Shown: positions 1 through 12,794 of the stretch, piece after piece
Position numbering within the stretch: the stretch's first letter is position 1
Layout: the number at the start of each line of letters is the position of its first letter
Source: Silene latifolia
Lineage: Eukaryota; Streptophyta; Magnoliopsida; Caryophyllales; Caryophyllaceae
Reading direction: 5' to 3'
Assembly (NCBI RefSeq): GCF_048544455.1
Contig: NC_133538.1
Location: forward strand, 596,658-660,657
DNA length: 64,000 bases
Translations under genes and position numbers: made by a program
Notes under the pieces: generated by a model
Told to the model about the DNA's origin: nothing
What the model saw: the letters and a program-made list of their open reading frames with translations, nothing else
The model's database searches: none

Positions 1-320
1 CCCTGATCGTCTCTCTCTGTCTTCATCTCCGTCACTGTTGTCACCGTCTTCTTTCCCTCATCGTGTTTATCAATCAGGTATATATGTTTCTTACCTTATT
101 AACTATTTCTTATTAAGATTTTCAAGCTATATATAGATATAGGATTGTATCTTCAATTTCCTGGCCTATGAATGTCGATTATTTTTGAATTTGTGAATTT
201 TTTGGGTTATTATCTAATTTGTTGATAATTTAGCTTAATTGATTTCCTGAATTTCGTTTATTTGTTTGCCTATTATTGGATTTTCTGAATTAGTTGCCTA
301 TATATTACGAATGTAGAAAA
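1..320 (+). other. 5' leader and leader intron of the CACTA TNP2 gene
   Basis: The first 77 bases are pyrimidine-rich and untranslated in look. They end in CAG followed by a GTATAT donor at 78, and a pyrimidine-poor but usable TGTAG acceptor ends at 316, four bases before the ATG at 321. This gives a probable 239-base leader intron. The same arrangement (pyrimidine-rich leader, intron, then ATG) occurs before the second CACTA-type gene at 14040-14451. The terminal inverted repeat and promoter of the element lie outside the window. Splice sites are inferred. Confidence 0.5.
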
Positions 321-2341
321 ATGACTCGAACTTGGATGATTGATGCAAATATGAGTGACTCCAACTATAAGGATGGTTTAGCTGAATTTTATGAAGTCGT
401 TTCGAACAATTTCAAAGGTTCTTCTAGTATTCCATGGTCTTGTGAAAGATGTGGTAATATTAGGTATATGGCTTTTCCGGACGTTAAAATACACCTAGAA
501 AAGTGGAGATTTAGTTGATCCTATACACGTTGGATTTTTCATGGGGAACCATTAGAGGACGAGAATAGCTTTGAAGAAAATGATGTTGAGGTATACGAAA
601 GGCTAACTGATGATCCTGAGTTTGCCGAGTTTTTTGAGTTGGAAGAGTTGGAAGCAGAGAAGTTGAATGTTGGGTGTATAGATAATGAAGAGAATGATGA
701 TGAGTCGAATGCTTTTGAAGATGTAGGTGATGACACTATTAATTGGGATGACCTTAACAACATGTATTAGAAGTTGTGTGAGTCTGAAGCATCTCTGTAT
801 CCTGGTTGTAAGTTCACAAAAATGTCGGCTGTGGTGAAGTTGTATAATATCAAGGGGGCAAATGGGGTGAGTGACACGTGTTTCACTAGTTTTTTAACCT
901 TGATAAAGGAGTTGCTTCCAGATGGTAATGTTCTACCTGTTAAGATATATAAGGCAAAAAAAAACTAATAAGAGGAGTGGGTATGAAATATGAGAAAATA
1001 CATGCATATTCAATGATTGCATATTGTATCGGAAATTTTAACCAATTGCCCTAAATGTTTGGAGTGGCGTTTTAAGGATAAGGAAGGGATCTCGGCTAAG
1101 GTGTTTTGGTATTTTCCAGTGATATCAAGATTCATAAGGATTTATGCGAATCCCGATGATTCAAAAATGTTAACTTGGCATGAAACAGGAAGAATAAATG
1201 ATGGAAAGCTAAGACACCCGGCAGATGGTATGCAATTGAAATCGTTCGACGCTAAGTATCCCGAGTTCGGCAATGAACCTAGAAACTTACGTCTAGCGCT
1301 GTCCACTGATGGAATGAACCCACACGAAAACATGAGTAGCCAACATAGTACTTGACCAGTAGTGTTGGTTATTTATAACTTACCTCCATATATGTGTGCA
1401 TGAAAAGAAAGTATTTGATGTTATCGTTGTTAATTTTCGACCCTAAACAACCTGGAAATGATATAGATGTCTATTTGGAACCTCTTCTAGATGATTTGCG
1501 AATGTTGTGGGATAGTGGGATAGAAGTATTTGATGCATATAATAACGAAACTTTCAATTTGAGAGCGATGTTATTGTGTACAATATCTGACTATCCGGCT
1601 TATGGCGACCTTTCTGGGCACACAGTTCATGGGAAAGAGGCTTGTCCATTGTGTGGGGAGGATATCGAGTCTGAATACTTGAAGTCTTCTCGTAAGTATG
1701 TGTATATGGGAAATAGGAGGTTCTTGTATCATGACCATTGTTATCGCAAGATGCAGAAAGCATTCAATGGAAGACAAGAACTTCGTCAACCTCATAGAAT
1801 TTTGAGTGGGCATGAAGTTTATCAGAAAGTAAAGCATATTGAGATAGATAATGGGAAGAAGAGCGGCTCTAAATTGTCTACTCGTGGGTATAAGAAAAGA
1901 TCCATATTTTTTGATAAACTACCATATTGGCCTGACCTGGAGGTCAGGCATTGCCTCGATTTCATGCACATTGAGAAAAATGTCTGTGATAATATTATCA
2001 ATACCCTTCTGAATGTTCCCGGTAAAACAAAGGATAACGCCGCAGCTAGGAAAGATATGAAAATTATGGGTATTAAGCTAGAGTTGGCACCACATAAGAG
2101 AGGTAATCGTACATTTTTACCGCCAGCAGCTTATACCCTTTCACGGAATGAGAAAAAAGAGTTTTGTGCATGCTTGAATGGAATTAAAGTGCCACATGGT
2201 TATTCGTCGAACATCAAAAGCCTAGTGTCGATGCAAGACCTAAAACTCACCGGGTTAAAGTCACATGATTGTCACACTTTGATGCAACAATTACTACCTG
2301 TGGCTATTCGTTCCATTTTACCTGAAAAGGTAAGATATGGT
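321..2341 (+). pseudogene. CACTA transposase TNP2-like, 5' half (broken)
   Basis: N-terminal and central part of a TNP2-type transposase, the DNA-cutting enzyme of CACTA (En/Spm) elements. Residues from the ATG at 321 match the transposase-associated domain: a start like MTRTWM, a C..C zinc-type pair in SCERCGN, and a WIFHGEP segment. The region from about 1394 is the TNP2 core, with GHTVHGKEACPLCGED, HCLDFMHIEKNVCDN and the LPVAIRSILP segment. The gene is dead. There are in-frame stops at 516-518 (TGA) and 768-770 (TAG), a frameshift near 967-1020 and a stop near 1353. At 2341 the reading frame runs into the Copia A LTR. It resumes in frame at 11157. The family assignment rests on motif recognition and is strong. 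Confidence 0.88.
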
Positions 2342-3332
2342 TGTGGGTTAATATCCGTATACTACCCTTTAAATGTAGGACTATAACGCAAATTTCATAT
2401 GTAATTTATAGTCATAAAACTAAATAACAAGGAAACGATAAAGATTAGAAATTAACCTCGGGTCCTTTATAGTGCGGCGTAAAGAACAGAAATCAAACGA
2501 GATTCCCTCCTAATTGTTGCACCCAAGACTTGTCCGAGATATGCCCTTGGCTAGATGGTGTTCTCCGATTGCCTTGCAATATTGGGAGAACTGATGTGAG
2601 GTTTTCTCGAGATGTGAGATCTCAGTTTCAGAGAGAAAATTAATCTCTAAAACCCTAATTATTTTCACTAAATGACGATTAGGTCAGAAGGGAGGAGAAG
2701 CTCTCCCTTTTGATCTCCTAATCTCGGCCAAACCGAGTCCATGGGGAGGAAATGGGCTTTTCCATTTCCTCTTCATTTTAACTCGTAGTCCGTGCCCAAA
2801 AGACTAAATGTATATGACGCGGTTTATTATAAATCGTCATCGGTTATCGGCTATTAAAACATCAACTAATAACACGGGTTAGTTGAAGTATTAAAACGTG
2901 TCCGACAAAGACGATATTGTATAATTAATTCAATATACATTAATTAAATATAAAACGCTTATATTTAATTTTACGAATTAACTGGTTAATTCGCCTTAGC
3001 CCATGATATTTAATCCGTATTAAATATAATATCTCAACATCACATTTTGACTAATTACTAGTCAAATGACTCGGACTAACTGGTTAGTCAAATTTGCATC
3101 TACATGATCGTATTTTCATACCGTCACATCTCTCGAACGTATCCTATAGGTGTGACTTTTAGGGACCAGTTGATCACCGCCATCTGTATGACAATAACGT
3201 CAAACTTATCTAGCAAGCCAACCGTTATTGATAAACGTGGATCAACTGATAATAATACCAAAGGTATGCCCTTTGATCCTTTTAGAGGTTTATAAGTCCT
3301 TGCACTAACTGTTAAGGACACCAACCCCAACA
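2342..3332 (-). repeat. Copia A 3' LTR
   Basis: A 991-bp direct repeat of 10155-11151, downstream in the element's minus orientation. On the plus strand it runs TGTGGGTTAATATCCG to ACACCAACCCCAACA. Differences from the other copy are few, for example a small indel around 2975-3000 and single bases near 2506 and 3095-3110. Confidence 0.95.
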
Positions 3333-3440
3333 AGCTCCCACTTGTCCGTACAAGTGTATGTGCAATGACGTTATCCGCACTAACTGGAGGACACAAGCTC
3401 CAACAAACTCCCACTTGTCCGTACAAGTGTATGTGCGATA
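3333..3440 (-). other. Copia A polypurine tract, tandemly duplicated
   Basis: Next to the 3' LTR the minus strand reads AAGTGGGAGCT, a normal plus-strand primer. A second block at 3377-3440 repeats both the LTR-end-like stretch (GCACTAACTGG...CCAACA) and the same tract (CTCCCACTTGTCCGTACAAG). The LTR end plus PPT is therefore duplicated in tandem with about 75 bp spacing. Only the outer copy defines the present LTR edge. Confidence 0.7.
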
Positions 3441-4197
3441 ACCGATCCTCATATTCATTTAAAATTTCTCCCACTCAATGTAAAACAATTTGCAGATCCG
3501 GATCCACAAAGGTCGTATTTTACAATCGATCTGTATCAAGAGTGGTTTCCCCGACTAGAGAGTAACTTAACTGATAAAACGAATCCGTATCCGAGCATGG
3601 CCATGCATTTCGATTCTGACTCCTCGAGTGGCCCTGAGAAATATCGAGTACCTGATAAAGGCTGAATATTTCCTTCAACTCGACTCCTTCCGATCTAAGC
3701 ACAGCATGAAATGACCCAGAAAAAATCTACTTGGCCCCCTGTTACGGATGACCGTGAGAAAGAAACCAAAGTCACCCAAAATCTGTCGTAGTCTCAAGAG
3801 ACAGTCGATAGTCAAAAGAATCGACTCTTAGGATCACCATGGAGGTCCTATCCACGACCGGGCACCGAATGTTATAAAACATTTAGGACTCCACGTCGAT
3901 GTCACAAGTGTGTCCTACGAAATATCCGTATAAATCGCCTCTGTGATTGGTCAGTCAACCGGTTGACTTATGGCTCGTTGAACCCACCATCAACCAACGT
4001 CACAAAATAATTGCCAGAGTTATCAGCTCATGTGGGCAATTAAGGACTGAGAAGATATAATGTTCGTTCAGTTCACTTTGTGGTGTTCAAAATTTGTCGT
4101 ACAAATCCACATGACAAACAAAATATATATATAAAATATCAAAACGATGATGTCGTATAGAGTACAAGAGAGAATGAATCTGATCCATAAAAGAGTA

Positions 4198-7100
4198 CTA
4201 CAACTTAGGAACACGTTTAATTCCCATGGAATTAACGTGCCCTTCATGCTTATCTTGTCGTAATGCTTTAGTGAGAGGATCTGCTATGTTATCATCAGTA
4301 GCAATCTTTTCTATCACTACTTCCTTTTGCTCCACGTAATCCCGGATTAGATGAGCTTTCCGTTGTACATGTCTAGACTTGTTGCTAGACTTTGGCTCCT
4401 TAGCTTGGAAGATGGCACCACTATTGTCGCAATAGATGGTGATCGGGTCATTCGAACTAGGCACTACAGAGAGCCCATGTAAGAATTGACGCATCCATAT
4501 CGCTTCCTTTGTAGCTTCAGACGCGGCATAGTACTCGGACTCAGTCGTAGAATCTGCTGTAACAGTTTGTTTCGAACTCTTCCAGCTGACTGCAGCGCCA
4601 TTAAGAGTAAAAACGAATCCAGACTGAGATTTCGAGTCATCTCGATCCGTTTGGAAGCTAGCATCTGCGTAACCGGTTGCGCATAGCTTTTGTTCGCCTC
4701 CATAAGTCAATGCCCAATCTTTAGTCCTCCGGAGGTACTTAAGAATGTTCTTGACAGCCAACCAATGTGGTTCACCTGGATGCTGTTGGAATCGACTTGT
4801 CATACTCAATGCATATGCCACGTCCGGACGTGTGCATATCATGGCATACATGATTGATCCTATAGCCGAAGCATAAGGAATCCGTGTCATGCGCTCTTTC
4901 TCTTCCGGTGTCTCTGGTGCCTGAGACTTGCTCAAATGCACCTCTGGAGCCATCGGAAGGAACCCCTTCTTGGAGTTAGTCATGCTGAATCTCTCTAGGA
5001 CTTTGTCTATGTAAGACTCTGATCGAGAGATAACATCCGTCGTGATCTATCTCGATAGATACGGATGCCTAGAATTCTTTGTGCCTCTCCCAGATCTTTC
5101 ATCTGGAAATGGTTTTTCAACCATACTTTCACCGAAGTTAAGAGAGGTATGTCATTCCCAATCAGGAGTATGTCGTCGACATACAATATTAGGAGGACAA
5201 TCTTGCTCCCACTCGACTTGATATATAAACATGGTTCCTCGACCGATCGAGTAAATCCATTTTCTTTAATCACTTGGTCGAAGCGATGATTCCAACTCCG
5301 AGATGCTTGCTTAAGTCCATAAATGGAACGCTTAAGTTTGCATACTTTCTTAGGATGTTGTGGATCGATGAAACCTTCGGGTTGTACCATGTACAACTCT
5401 TCCTCCAAAAAGCCGTTTAAGAAGGCGGTTTTCACATCCATTTGCCAAATTTCATAGTCATGAAAAGCGGCGATCGCTAAGATAATCCGAATGGAACGCA
5501 GCATGACTACGGGTGCAAAAATTTCATCGTAGTGCAAACCTGCCACTTGAGTGAAACCTTTAGCAACTAGTCGTGCTTTGTAGATATCTTGCGACCTTGA
5601 CGAATGCTTTATCTTGTAAAGCCATTTGCATTGAAGGGGACGAACCTTAGCAGGTAAGTCAACAAGATCCCACACGTTGTTCTCATACATGGAGTCCATT
5701 TCGGATTGCATGGCCTCAAGCCATAGCTTTGAGTCAGAACTAGTCATGGCACCTTTATAGGTTGCGGGTTCACTACTCGTTAAGAGTAGAACGTCATCTA
5801 TGTCATGTTCCTCGACCATACCAATGTATCTGTCCGGAGGAATAGAGACTCTTCCCGACCTCCTAGGTTCCTCAGAATATTCACATGGCAGGGATTGAAG
5901 GAACAGGTTCCTCCAATGGTTGCTCGGTGTTTGGTTCTGGAATCTCCGATGTGTCGAAGGTTCTATCACTCTTTGCATTCTCGAGAAATTCCTTCTCTAA
6001 GAATGTCGCACTAGCCGCAACAAAAACGCGTTGTTCGGTTGGCGAATAGAAGTAATGACCAAGTGTTCCTTTAGGATAACCTATAAAGTATGTCTTGACC
6101 GATCGCGGGCCGAGCTTATCCTCGTGTCTCCACTTGACATAAGCCTCGCAGCCCCAAACCCGTATAAAGGACAAGTTAGGGACCGTTCCCTTTCATAGTT
6201 CATATGGAGTCTTGTCTCTGACTTTAGACGGACTTGATTAAGTATTAGAGCGGCCGACAAAAGAGCATAACCCCATAATGAATCAGGTAAAATCGTGTGA
6301 CTCATCATGGATCGAACCATATCAAGTAGTGTTCGATTTCTCCGTTCGGACACACCATTCAACCGAGGTGTTCCAGGTGGAGTTAAGCGTAGGGCAATCC
6401 CACGAGTCCTTTAGGTGCTTGATCAAACTCGTGAGAAAGATACTCGCCACCACGATCCGAACGCAGTGTTTTAATCTTCCTACCTAATAGGTTCTGTACC
6501 CTATTCTGGTATTCCTTGAATTTCTCAAAGGATTCACTTTTGTGCTTCATTAAGTATACATAGCCATATCTACTTAAATCATCCGTGAAAGTGATGAAAT
6601 ACCTATAGCCTTCTCGTGCGGTGATTGACATAGGACCACATACATCCGTGTGTATGAGCCCTAATTGGTCAGCAGCGCGCATTCCAACACCTTTGAAGGA
6701 AATCCGAGTCATCTTACCGATGAGACATGATTCACACGTGCCAAATGATTGAAAATCAAAGGCCGAGATAGCTCCATGTTTGATGAGCTGTTTTACGCGT
6801 TTCTCGTTAATGTGTCCCATACGGCAGTGCCATAGATACGTTTGATCTTTGTCACCAACCTTTAACTTTTTATTCATTACGTGTAATATTTCGGTGGTCT
6901 GATCTAAAACATAAATTCCATTCATGGAGACTGCCTTGCCATAAATCATATTGTGTAAAGAGAAAATGCAAGTATTATTCTCAATTACAAATGAAAAACC
7001 AAGTTTGTCAAGTCAGAAACGAAATAATGTTTTTCGAAAGACTGGTACATAATAGCAATCATATAATGATAACTCAAATCCGCTAGGAAGCTGGATCACA

Positions 7101-8222
7101 TATGTTCCCCTCGAGACGGCAGCCACTCTTGCTCCATTCCCGTCACGCAGGTCAACCTCACCCTTTACGAGAGGCTTGAGATTTCGGAGGCCCTGCACGT
7201 GATTACACAGATGAGAACCACAACCGAGATCAAGTACCCAAGTTCCGTAACTTGCGTGGTTAATCTCAATCATATGAATAAAAGTAGAAGGAGAAGACAT
7301 ACCAACAGGTTTAACGCGACCGCTTTTATGTCCTCATGATAAACAGACATGTACGCCTCAATGCCCGATCTTGTGGCAATGATGGCATTCCATGTTTTCG
7401 GTCTTGCTCTTTGTCGTGCCCGATGAGTTACTTGCCTCACCAGGCCCACTCTTACCTGATCCCGACTTCTTAAACTTCGGTTTGCCTCTTTTCTTAGGCC
7501 CGGGCCGAACTTCGCCCTTACCCTTGCCCTTGTTTGACACAACGAGAACATCTTGTTTCATGCTCCCACCGAACTTCATGTCCTTCTCGGTCATGCGAGG
7601 AGGAGGGAGTGCGATTCATGGGGAGTTTTCTTCAGATCATTCATATAGTAATTCGCTCTAAATTGCGAATAACCATCGTGGAGTGAGTGAAGTATGCGGT
7701 CAATAACAATGTTCTCGCTGATCTTACAATCAAAGGTCTCCAACTTCTCGACATTCTCAATCATGCTGAGAATGTGTGGGCTAACCGGTTGGCCCTTTCG
7801 AGTCTCGCATCAAAGAAGCGAGTGGTAAGCTCATAGGTCACGATTCTCGGTGCTTTTGAGAATTCCCTAGTGAGTGTAGTGAAAATCTTGTTTGCACTTT
7901 GAGCTATGAAGCGTTTATGCAAATTGGATTCCATTGCAAAAATAAGTACGTTCTTTACCGCACCCGCTTCCATGGCGAAATCGTTATACTTGTCGATTTC
8001 GTTAATTTCAACCGTGGGGCCTGGGTTTGGTGGGATGGGCTCAATCGGATATTTGAGCTTCCCATCGCAATGGCAGCATTCCGTAATGCCGCCTCCCGGT
8101 CCGTGAAGTTTGATCCATCATTCTTGATCGAGTAGACGATTCATCCGATCCATGAAGATCCGAAGCCAGGACTCACGGTCCAATGTGACACTTGGCATTG
8201 GGTCGTCCTCACGGCCAGCCAT
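4198..8222 (-). pseudogene. Copia A gag-pol relic
   Basis: Minus-strand polyprotein from the ATG at 8222 (MAGRED...) to a stop at 4198. In order: Gag with a UBN2-like region (about 8222-7400); a zinc knuckle ECHHCHKIGH at about 7390, where the following Trp codon is a TGA stop; protease WVLDLGCGSHLC at about 7230 (the related Copia B has DTG, so the catalytic loop is altered); a GAG-pre-integrase segment LWHCRMGHINEKR at about 6840; integrase core LIHTDVCGP and SDRGGEYLS (6700-6430); RT with YVDD at about 5180; and RNase H with STTESEYYAASEA at about 4530. At least ten stops or frameshifts separate these pieces, so no complete polyprotein can be made. It is a copia polyprotein with high certainty; I did not resolve the exact lineage. 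Confidence 0.93.
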
Positions 8223-10140
8223 TATGTTATTAGCGATTAAAATGTTCGTGTTCTACATTGAAAAAGGAAGAAAAACAAAACGAAATAAGCAACTCATCGA
8301 GGTGATTTAAGTCTATTTTAAAATTCATTTTAAACATGTAGACTCTCGCACTTGCATAATTGATCTCCCTCAAGAATGATACAAGTGATCCCAAGACTCA
8401 ATTTAGTAAATTGATAAGCCAACTTGTTTAGCTAATTCTTCCTAAGAACTCTTGGTCGATAGATTTCGTAAATCCTATCTATAGTCCACCACAAACACGG
8501 GATCGCACGAGTGACCATAGTGTTGAGATAAAATAGGTCAATCGGTTCCAACTTACCCGACGTAGAAGGGGTCATATTATGCCTACCGACGAAGAAGGGA
8601 CTCATTGGAGTTTGACCTATAAAGACCGTTCTCAATTTTAGTTTATACGAGGAAGATCCCATCAACTAAATTATAATTCATATTAAGTGAACGAATAACT
8701 AGCGTCTGCGTGAATGAATTAATTTGGGTGATGGCTTATAAAAATCGTGTGACATACGAATGTCAAAGAAAACTAACTCGTGACCTCTAAATGTGTCAGT
8801 TTTCATGCATTTATTAGGTGGTTTGGTTTTAGGCGGAATATGATGCATACTATCGTTACGGAAAAATAAATAATTGAATGCAATACGTAAATAAAATTTC
8901 CTAGTGTGGCCTATCCTAATAAAAAGAACAAAATACAACTTTGGAATCCACCGTTGGACCCAAGAAGCTTGTCTTGTTGTTCCATCTTGATCCAGGTAGC
9001 GGGAGTGAGCATCTGGTCTCCGTCTTTGGTCTTCTCAAAAATTACAATTAAAATTACAAAATATAAACCTAATTACATTCTAATAAAACCGTAATTACAA
9101 GTGAAAAATCCAAAACGGAGATACGAGATCTCAAAATACAACCAAGACCGTGTTCCATCATTACGGTAACACGTTCTACTAAGGCCACACTAAGTTACAA
9201 CCGTTTGCAAAAATAAATAAATACGTAATAAAAGGCATTCAAGGCATTCAACAAAACGATAAATAGATGCATCAACTAAAAACAAATTCATTCGTGACAT
9301 AATTCCGTAATTATGTTAAATTTATCCAAACCACCTTTTAATGATTAAAATTCATGTGATAAAACTGCTTCTATCAATTTAATTTTAATCTAATACAGTC
9401 CGTTACTTTAAATACACGTTAAAATAACTTAATGGTACGTGTGTGAACCGTTTCACAATCATAGCGAGTGTACAATATCCGTATAAAGTACATATTATGG
9501 CCAAAAGAAAATTTAAAACAAGAGAATAAATTTTCAAAGCTGCCAGAAACAAAATCCCTCGATCCAGGGACAAAAGTTCTCGGTCGAGGAACAAAAGGGA
9601 CTCGATCGACTGAACTGCAAGTCGATCGAGTGGATGGCCAATCAGAAAGTGCTCGATCGACTGAACTGGTGGTCGATCGAGTGCTTTAATCAGCTAATCT
9701 GCTCGATCGAGTACGAGGACAACTCGATCGAGCAGTGGGGTTTTGAAAGGGGTCGATCGAGTACGGCAGGGACTCGATCGAGCAAAAACAAGACAGAAAA
9801 GGCACTCGATCGAGTAGAAATACGCTCGATCGAATGCAAACATGGCTGAAAATACAAAACCCTCGTGAAAACAGTTTGTCGAGACAAAATCAAATGCAAT
9901 TTTGATCTAAAACGCATCAAAACAATTTAACAATTGACAAAACTTGACATGTTGCTATAATCTCCGTATAAAATAACAACATGTAAAAGAACAAATCGAA
10001 AATCACACAAAACAACCGTGTAATATCATGTCACGGTAAAAAAAAATCCAGCCGTGTATACATGGCACGGTTTTCGAGATAAAACACAACCGTTTCAAAA
10101 TCGTTTTATGAAAAACACATAGAAAAATTTACGTGGCCTC
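8223..10140 (-). other. Copia A 5' untranslated leader
   Basis: About 1.9 kb between the primer site and the gag start, with no coding content. The central part, 9557-9834, holds the CTCGATCGAG array listed separately. The rest is AT-rich and aligns loosely with the Copia B leader (34370-36477) but without the array. Confidence 0.6.
9557..9834. repeat. Array of CTCGATCGAG palindromes in the Copia A leader
   Basis: Ten exact TCGATCGA cores plus several one-mismatch copies, such as CTCGATCCAGG at about 9558 and CTCGGTCGAGG at about 9579. They are irregularly spaced (about 20-30 bp) and typically flanked as ACTCGATCGAGTA. An 8-base palindrome is expected about once per 64 kb by chance. The corresponding part of Copia B lacks it. 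The same motif is clustered in elements C and E. Confidence 0.95.
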
Positions 10141-10152
10141 GCTCTGATACCA
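10141..10152 (-). other. Copia A primer binding site
   Basis: The plus strand reads GCTCTGATACCA, so the element strand reads TGGTATCAGAGC, complementary to the 3' end of initiator tRNA-Met. It lies two bases inside the 5' LTR (10155), the usual copia spacing. Confidence 0.93.
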
Positions 10153-10154
10153 CT

Positions 10155-11151
10155 TGTGGGTTAATATCCGTATACTACCCTTTAAATGTAGGACTATAAC
10201 GCAAATTTCATATGTAATTTATAGTCATAAAACTAAATAACAAGGAAACGATAAAGATTAGAAATTAACCTCGGGTCCTTTATAGTGCGGCGTAAAGAAC
10301 AGAAATCAAACGAGATTCCTTCCTAATTGTTGCACCCAAGACTTGTCCGAGATATGCCCTTGGCTAGATGGTGTTCTCCGATTGCCTTGCAATATTGGGA
10401 GAACTGATGTGAGGTTTTCTCGAGATGTGAGATCTCAGTTTCAGAGAGAAAATTAATCTCTAAAACCCTAATTATTTTCACTAAATGACGATTAGGTCAG
10501 AAGGGAGGAGAAGCTCTCCCTTTTGATCTCCTAATCTCGGCCAAACCGAGTCCATGGGGAGGAAATGGGCTTTTCCATTTCCTCTTCATTTTAACTCGTA
10601 GTCCGTGCCCAAAAGACTAAATGTATATGACGCGGTTTATTATAAATCGTCATCGGTTATCGGCTATTAAAACATCAACTAATAACACGGGTTAGTTGAA
10701 GTATTAAAACGTGTCCGACAAAGACGATATTGTATAATTAATTCAATATACATTAATTAAATATAAAACGCTTATATTTAATTTCTACGAATTAACTTAG
10801 TTAATTAAACGCCTTAGCCCATGATATTTAATCCGTATTAAATATAATATCTCAACATCACATTTTGACTAATTACTAGTCAAATGACTCGGACTAACTG
10901 GTTAGTCAAATTTGGCATCTACATGACTGTATTTTCATACCGTCACATCTCTCGAACGTATCCTATAGGTGTGACTTTTAGGGACCAGTTGATCACCGCC
11001 ATCTGTATGACAATAACGTCAAACTTATCTAGCAAGCCAACCGTTATTGATAAACGTGGATCAACTGATAATAATACCAAAGGTATGCCCTTTGATCCTT
11101 TTAGAGGTTTATAAGTCCTTGCACTAACTGTTAAGGACACCAACCCCAACA
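10155..11151 (-). repeat. Copia A 5' LTR
   Basis: A 997-bp direct repeat of 2342-3332 lying next to the primer site, so it is the 5' LTR of the minus-strand element. It is followed by the target duplication ATGGT at 11152-11156. Confidence 0.95.
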
Positions 11152-12440
11152 ATGGTATAACTAGATTCTGTCTCTTCTTCCAGCCCATATGCGAGAAAGT
11201 AATCGATCCCGATGACGCGGATTCATTGCAGGACCTCGTTGTAACCTTTCTTTGTCAGTTGGAAATGTATTTTCCACCCTCTTTCTTCACTATCATGATT
11301 CATATGACCATTTACTTGGTTAGGGAGATTTTGTACCTTGGGCCCGTTTACTTGAGATACCAGTATCCTTTCGAAAGATTGATGAAAGTCTACAAGGACT
11401 ATACATCTAATCGATATCGTCCAGAAGGTTGTATTGCTGAACGCGCTATTTTAGACGAAGCTCTATCATATTGTTACGCTCATCTCTCCCCTGAGGAGTT
11501 GATTGGCGTTCCTAAGAATCATCATAGTGACTGGATGACCGGAAAAGCTATTAGGGGCCGGGTTGCGAAAATTGTGACACGTGAAATGTTGCATTTAGCA
11601 CATACGTATGTGGTAAACAACGAAGATGAGGTGCAACCTTATATTCAACAACACAAAGATGAGCTCAAATACGATCACCCAAACAAGACCGAGAAGTGGA
11701 TTGCAAACGAGCATACGAAGACTTTTGCAGAGTGGTTTAGGAATATTGTCTTAGAGTGTACGAATCAAACTGGTGATGACATCTCTCCTAGGTTACTACG
11801 TCTTGGTTTAGGTCCAAATGCCAGGGTCACCTTTTACAGAAGTTTTGCCATTAATGGATATACTTTTTACACCCGCGAGCAAGATGAGTTGAGCACAATG
11901 CAAAATAGTGGTGTGAGTTTTGAATTAGAGGCAATGCACTTTGCTAAATCAAAAGATAAAAAGCCTATTTGGGGAAAATGCCTTTATTATGGTGTTATTC
12001 AAGAAATATTGGTACTAGATTACATTGATTTCACAATGCCTTTGTTTCGATATAATTGGGTTGATAACAACATCCATTGTGTCCGAAAGGATAAGATGGG
12101 ATTTACGTTGGTCAATCTGGGTAAGGTTAGGAATAATAGGGATGATCCTTTCATAATGGCATCCCAAGCTAAACAAGTGTTCTATGTCACCGATCCTATG
12201 GATAAGAAGTGGTCTGTTATACTGTCTATAAGGAGTAGAAGGAGTAGTCCATCCGATAATGGTGATGATGATCAGGATGTCGTTTTTGAGGGAATGGATC
12301 ACTCTATCACTGTATCTTATTTCGACGATGTTGACACTGATTATGAGGACACTGAAAGCATCTATATGCGTGATGACCATGGTAATGGTATTTGGGTTAA
12401 CGAAGAAACTATGACATCCAAGAAACGTCCCCGATCCTGA
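11152..12440 (+). pseudogene. CACTA transposase TNP2-like, 3' half (DUF4218/DUF4216 part)
   Basis: Continuation of the gene interrupted at 2341. Immediately after the duplicated ATGGT the frame reads ITRFCLFFQPICEKV, the usual sequence that follows the TNP2 core. It then runs open as one 404-codon stretch from 11226 to a TGA at 12438-12440. PPSFFTIMIHM and YPFERLMKVYKDYTSNRYRPEGCIAE mark DUF4218. The later YGVIQEILVLDYIDFTMPLFRYNW segment marks DUF4216. The C terminus is basic (KKRPRS). This half carries no stop, in contrast to the 5' half. It cannot be expressed as a full product because of the insertion and the upstream lesions. Confidence 0.9.
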
Positions 12441-12794
12441 GATGGTCTATAATGTAAGTTATTAGCTTTTATTTTTATTTTTATTTTTTAAATATATATA
12501 TCTTCCTTTTAGTTTTTTTTTAAATAACTATCTCCACTGAACAGATTAGTAGAAGGAACTGCATATTTAATACAAACGTAAAGCACTGATACTCTCGACG
12601 CTACTTATACAACAATACTTGAAATCTTACAAGACCACAGGGTTACACTACCTTTATTTAAGTTGCCTTTTCATACAGGCCCGCGACACAGCTTATGATA
12701 GGCGGATACAAACACACACAGTTTGACACTCAACAAATAACACACGACGTTGCTTGGAAGTTTCAGCCGCAGACACGGACACATTTTGTAGGGA
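12441..12794. other. 3' flank of TNP2, no gene seen
   Basis: AT-rich after the TNP2 stop, with a T-rich run at 12465-12520. From about 12546 the base composition becomes more balanced and leads into the antisense fragment that follows. I see no TIR or coding sequence here. Confidence 0.5.

Larger units (their letters stand above)
2342..11151 (-). mobile_element. Copia A: complete Ty1/copia LTR retrotransposon in TNP2
   Basis: An 8.8-kb element in minus orientation. Two LTRs (2342-3332 and 10155-11151) begin TGTGGG and end CCAACA on the plus strand. The target-site duplication ATGGT lies at 2337-2341 and 11152-11156. A tRNA-Met type primer site borders the right LTR and a purine tract borders the left one. 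The order gag, protease, integrase, RT, RNase H is that of Ty1/copia. The LTRs differ at only a handful of sites by eye, so the insertion is young. The coding region is nevertheless broken in about ten places, which suggests movement by proteins supplied in trans. A related copy, Copia B, lies at 18716-36712. Confidence 0.95.
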
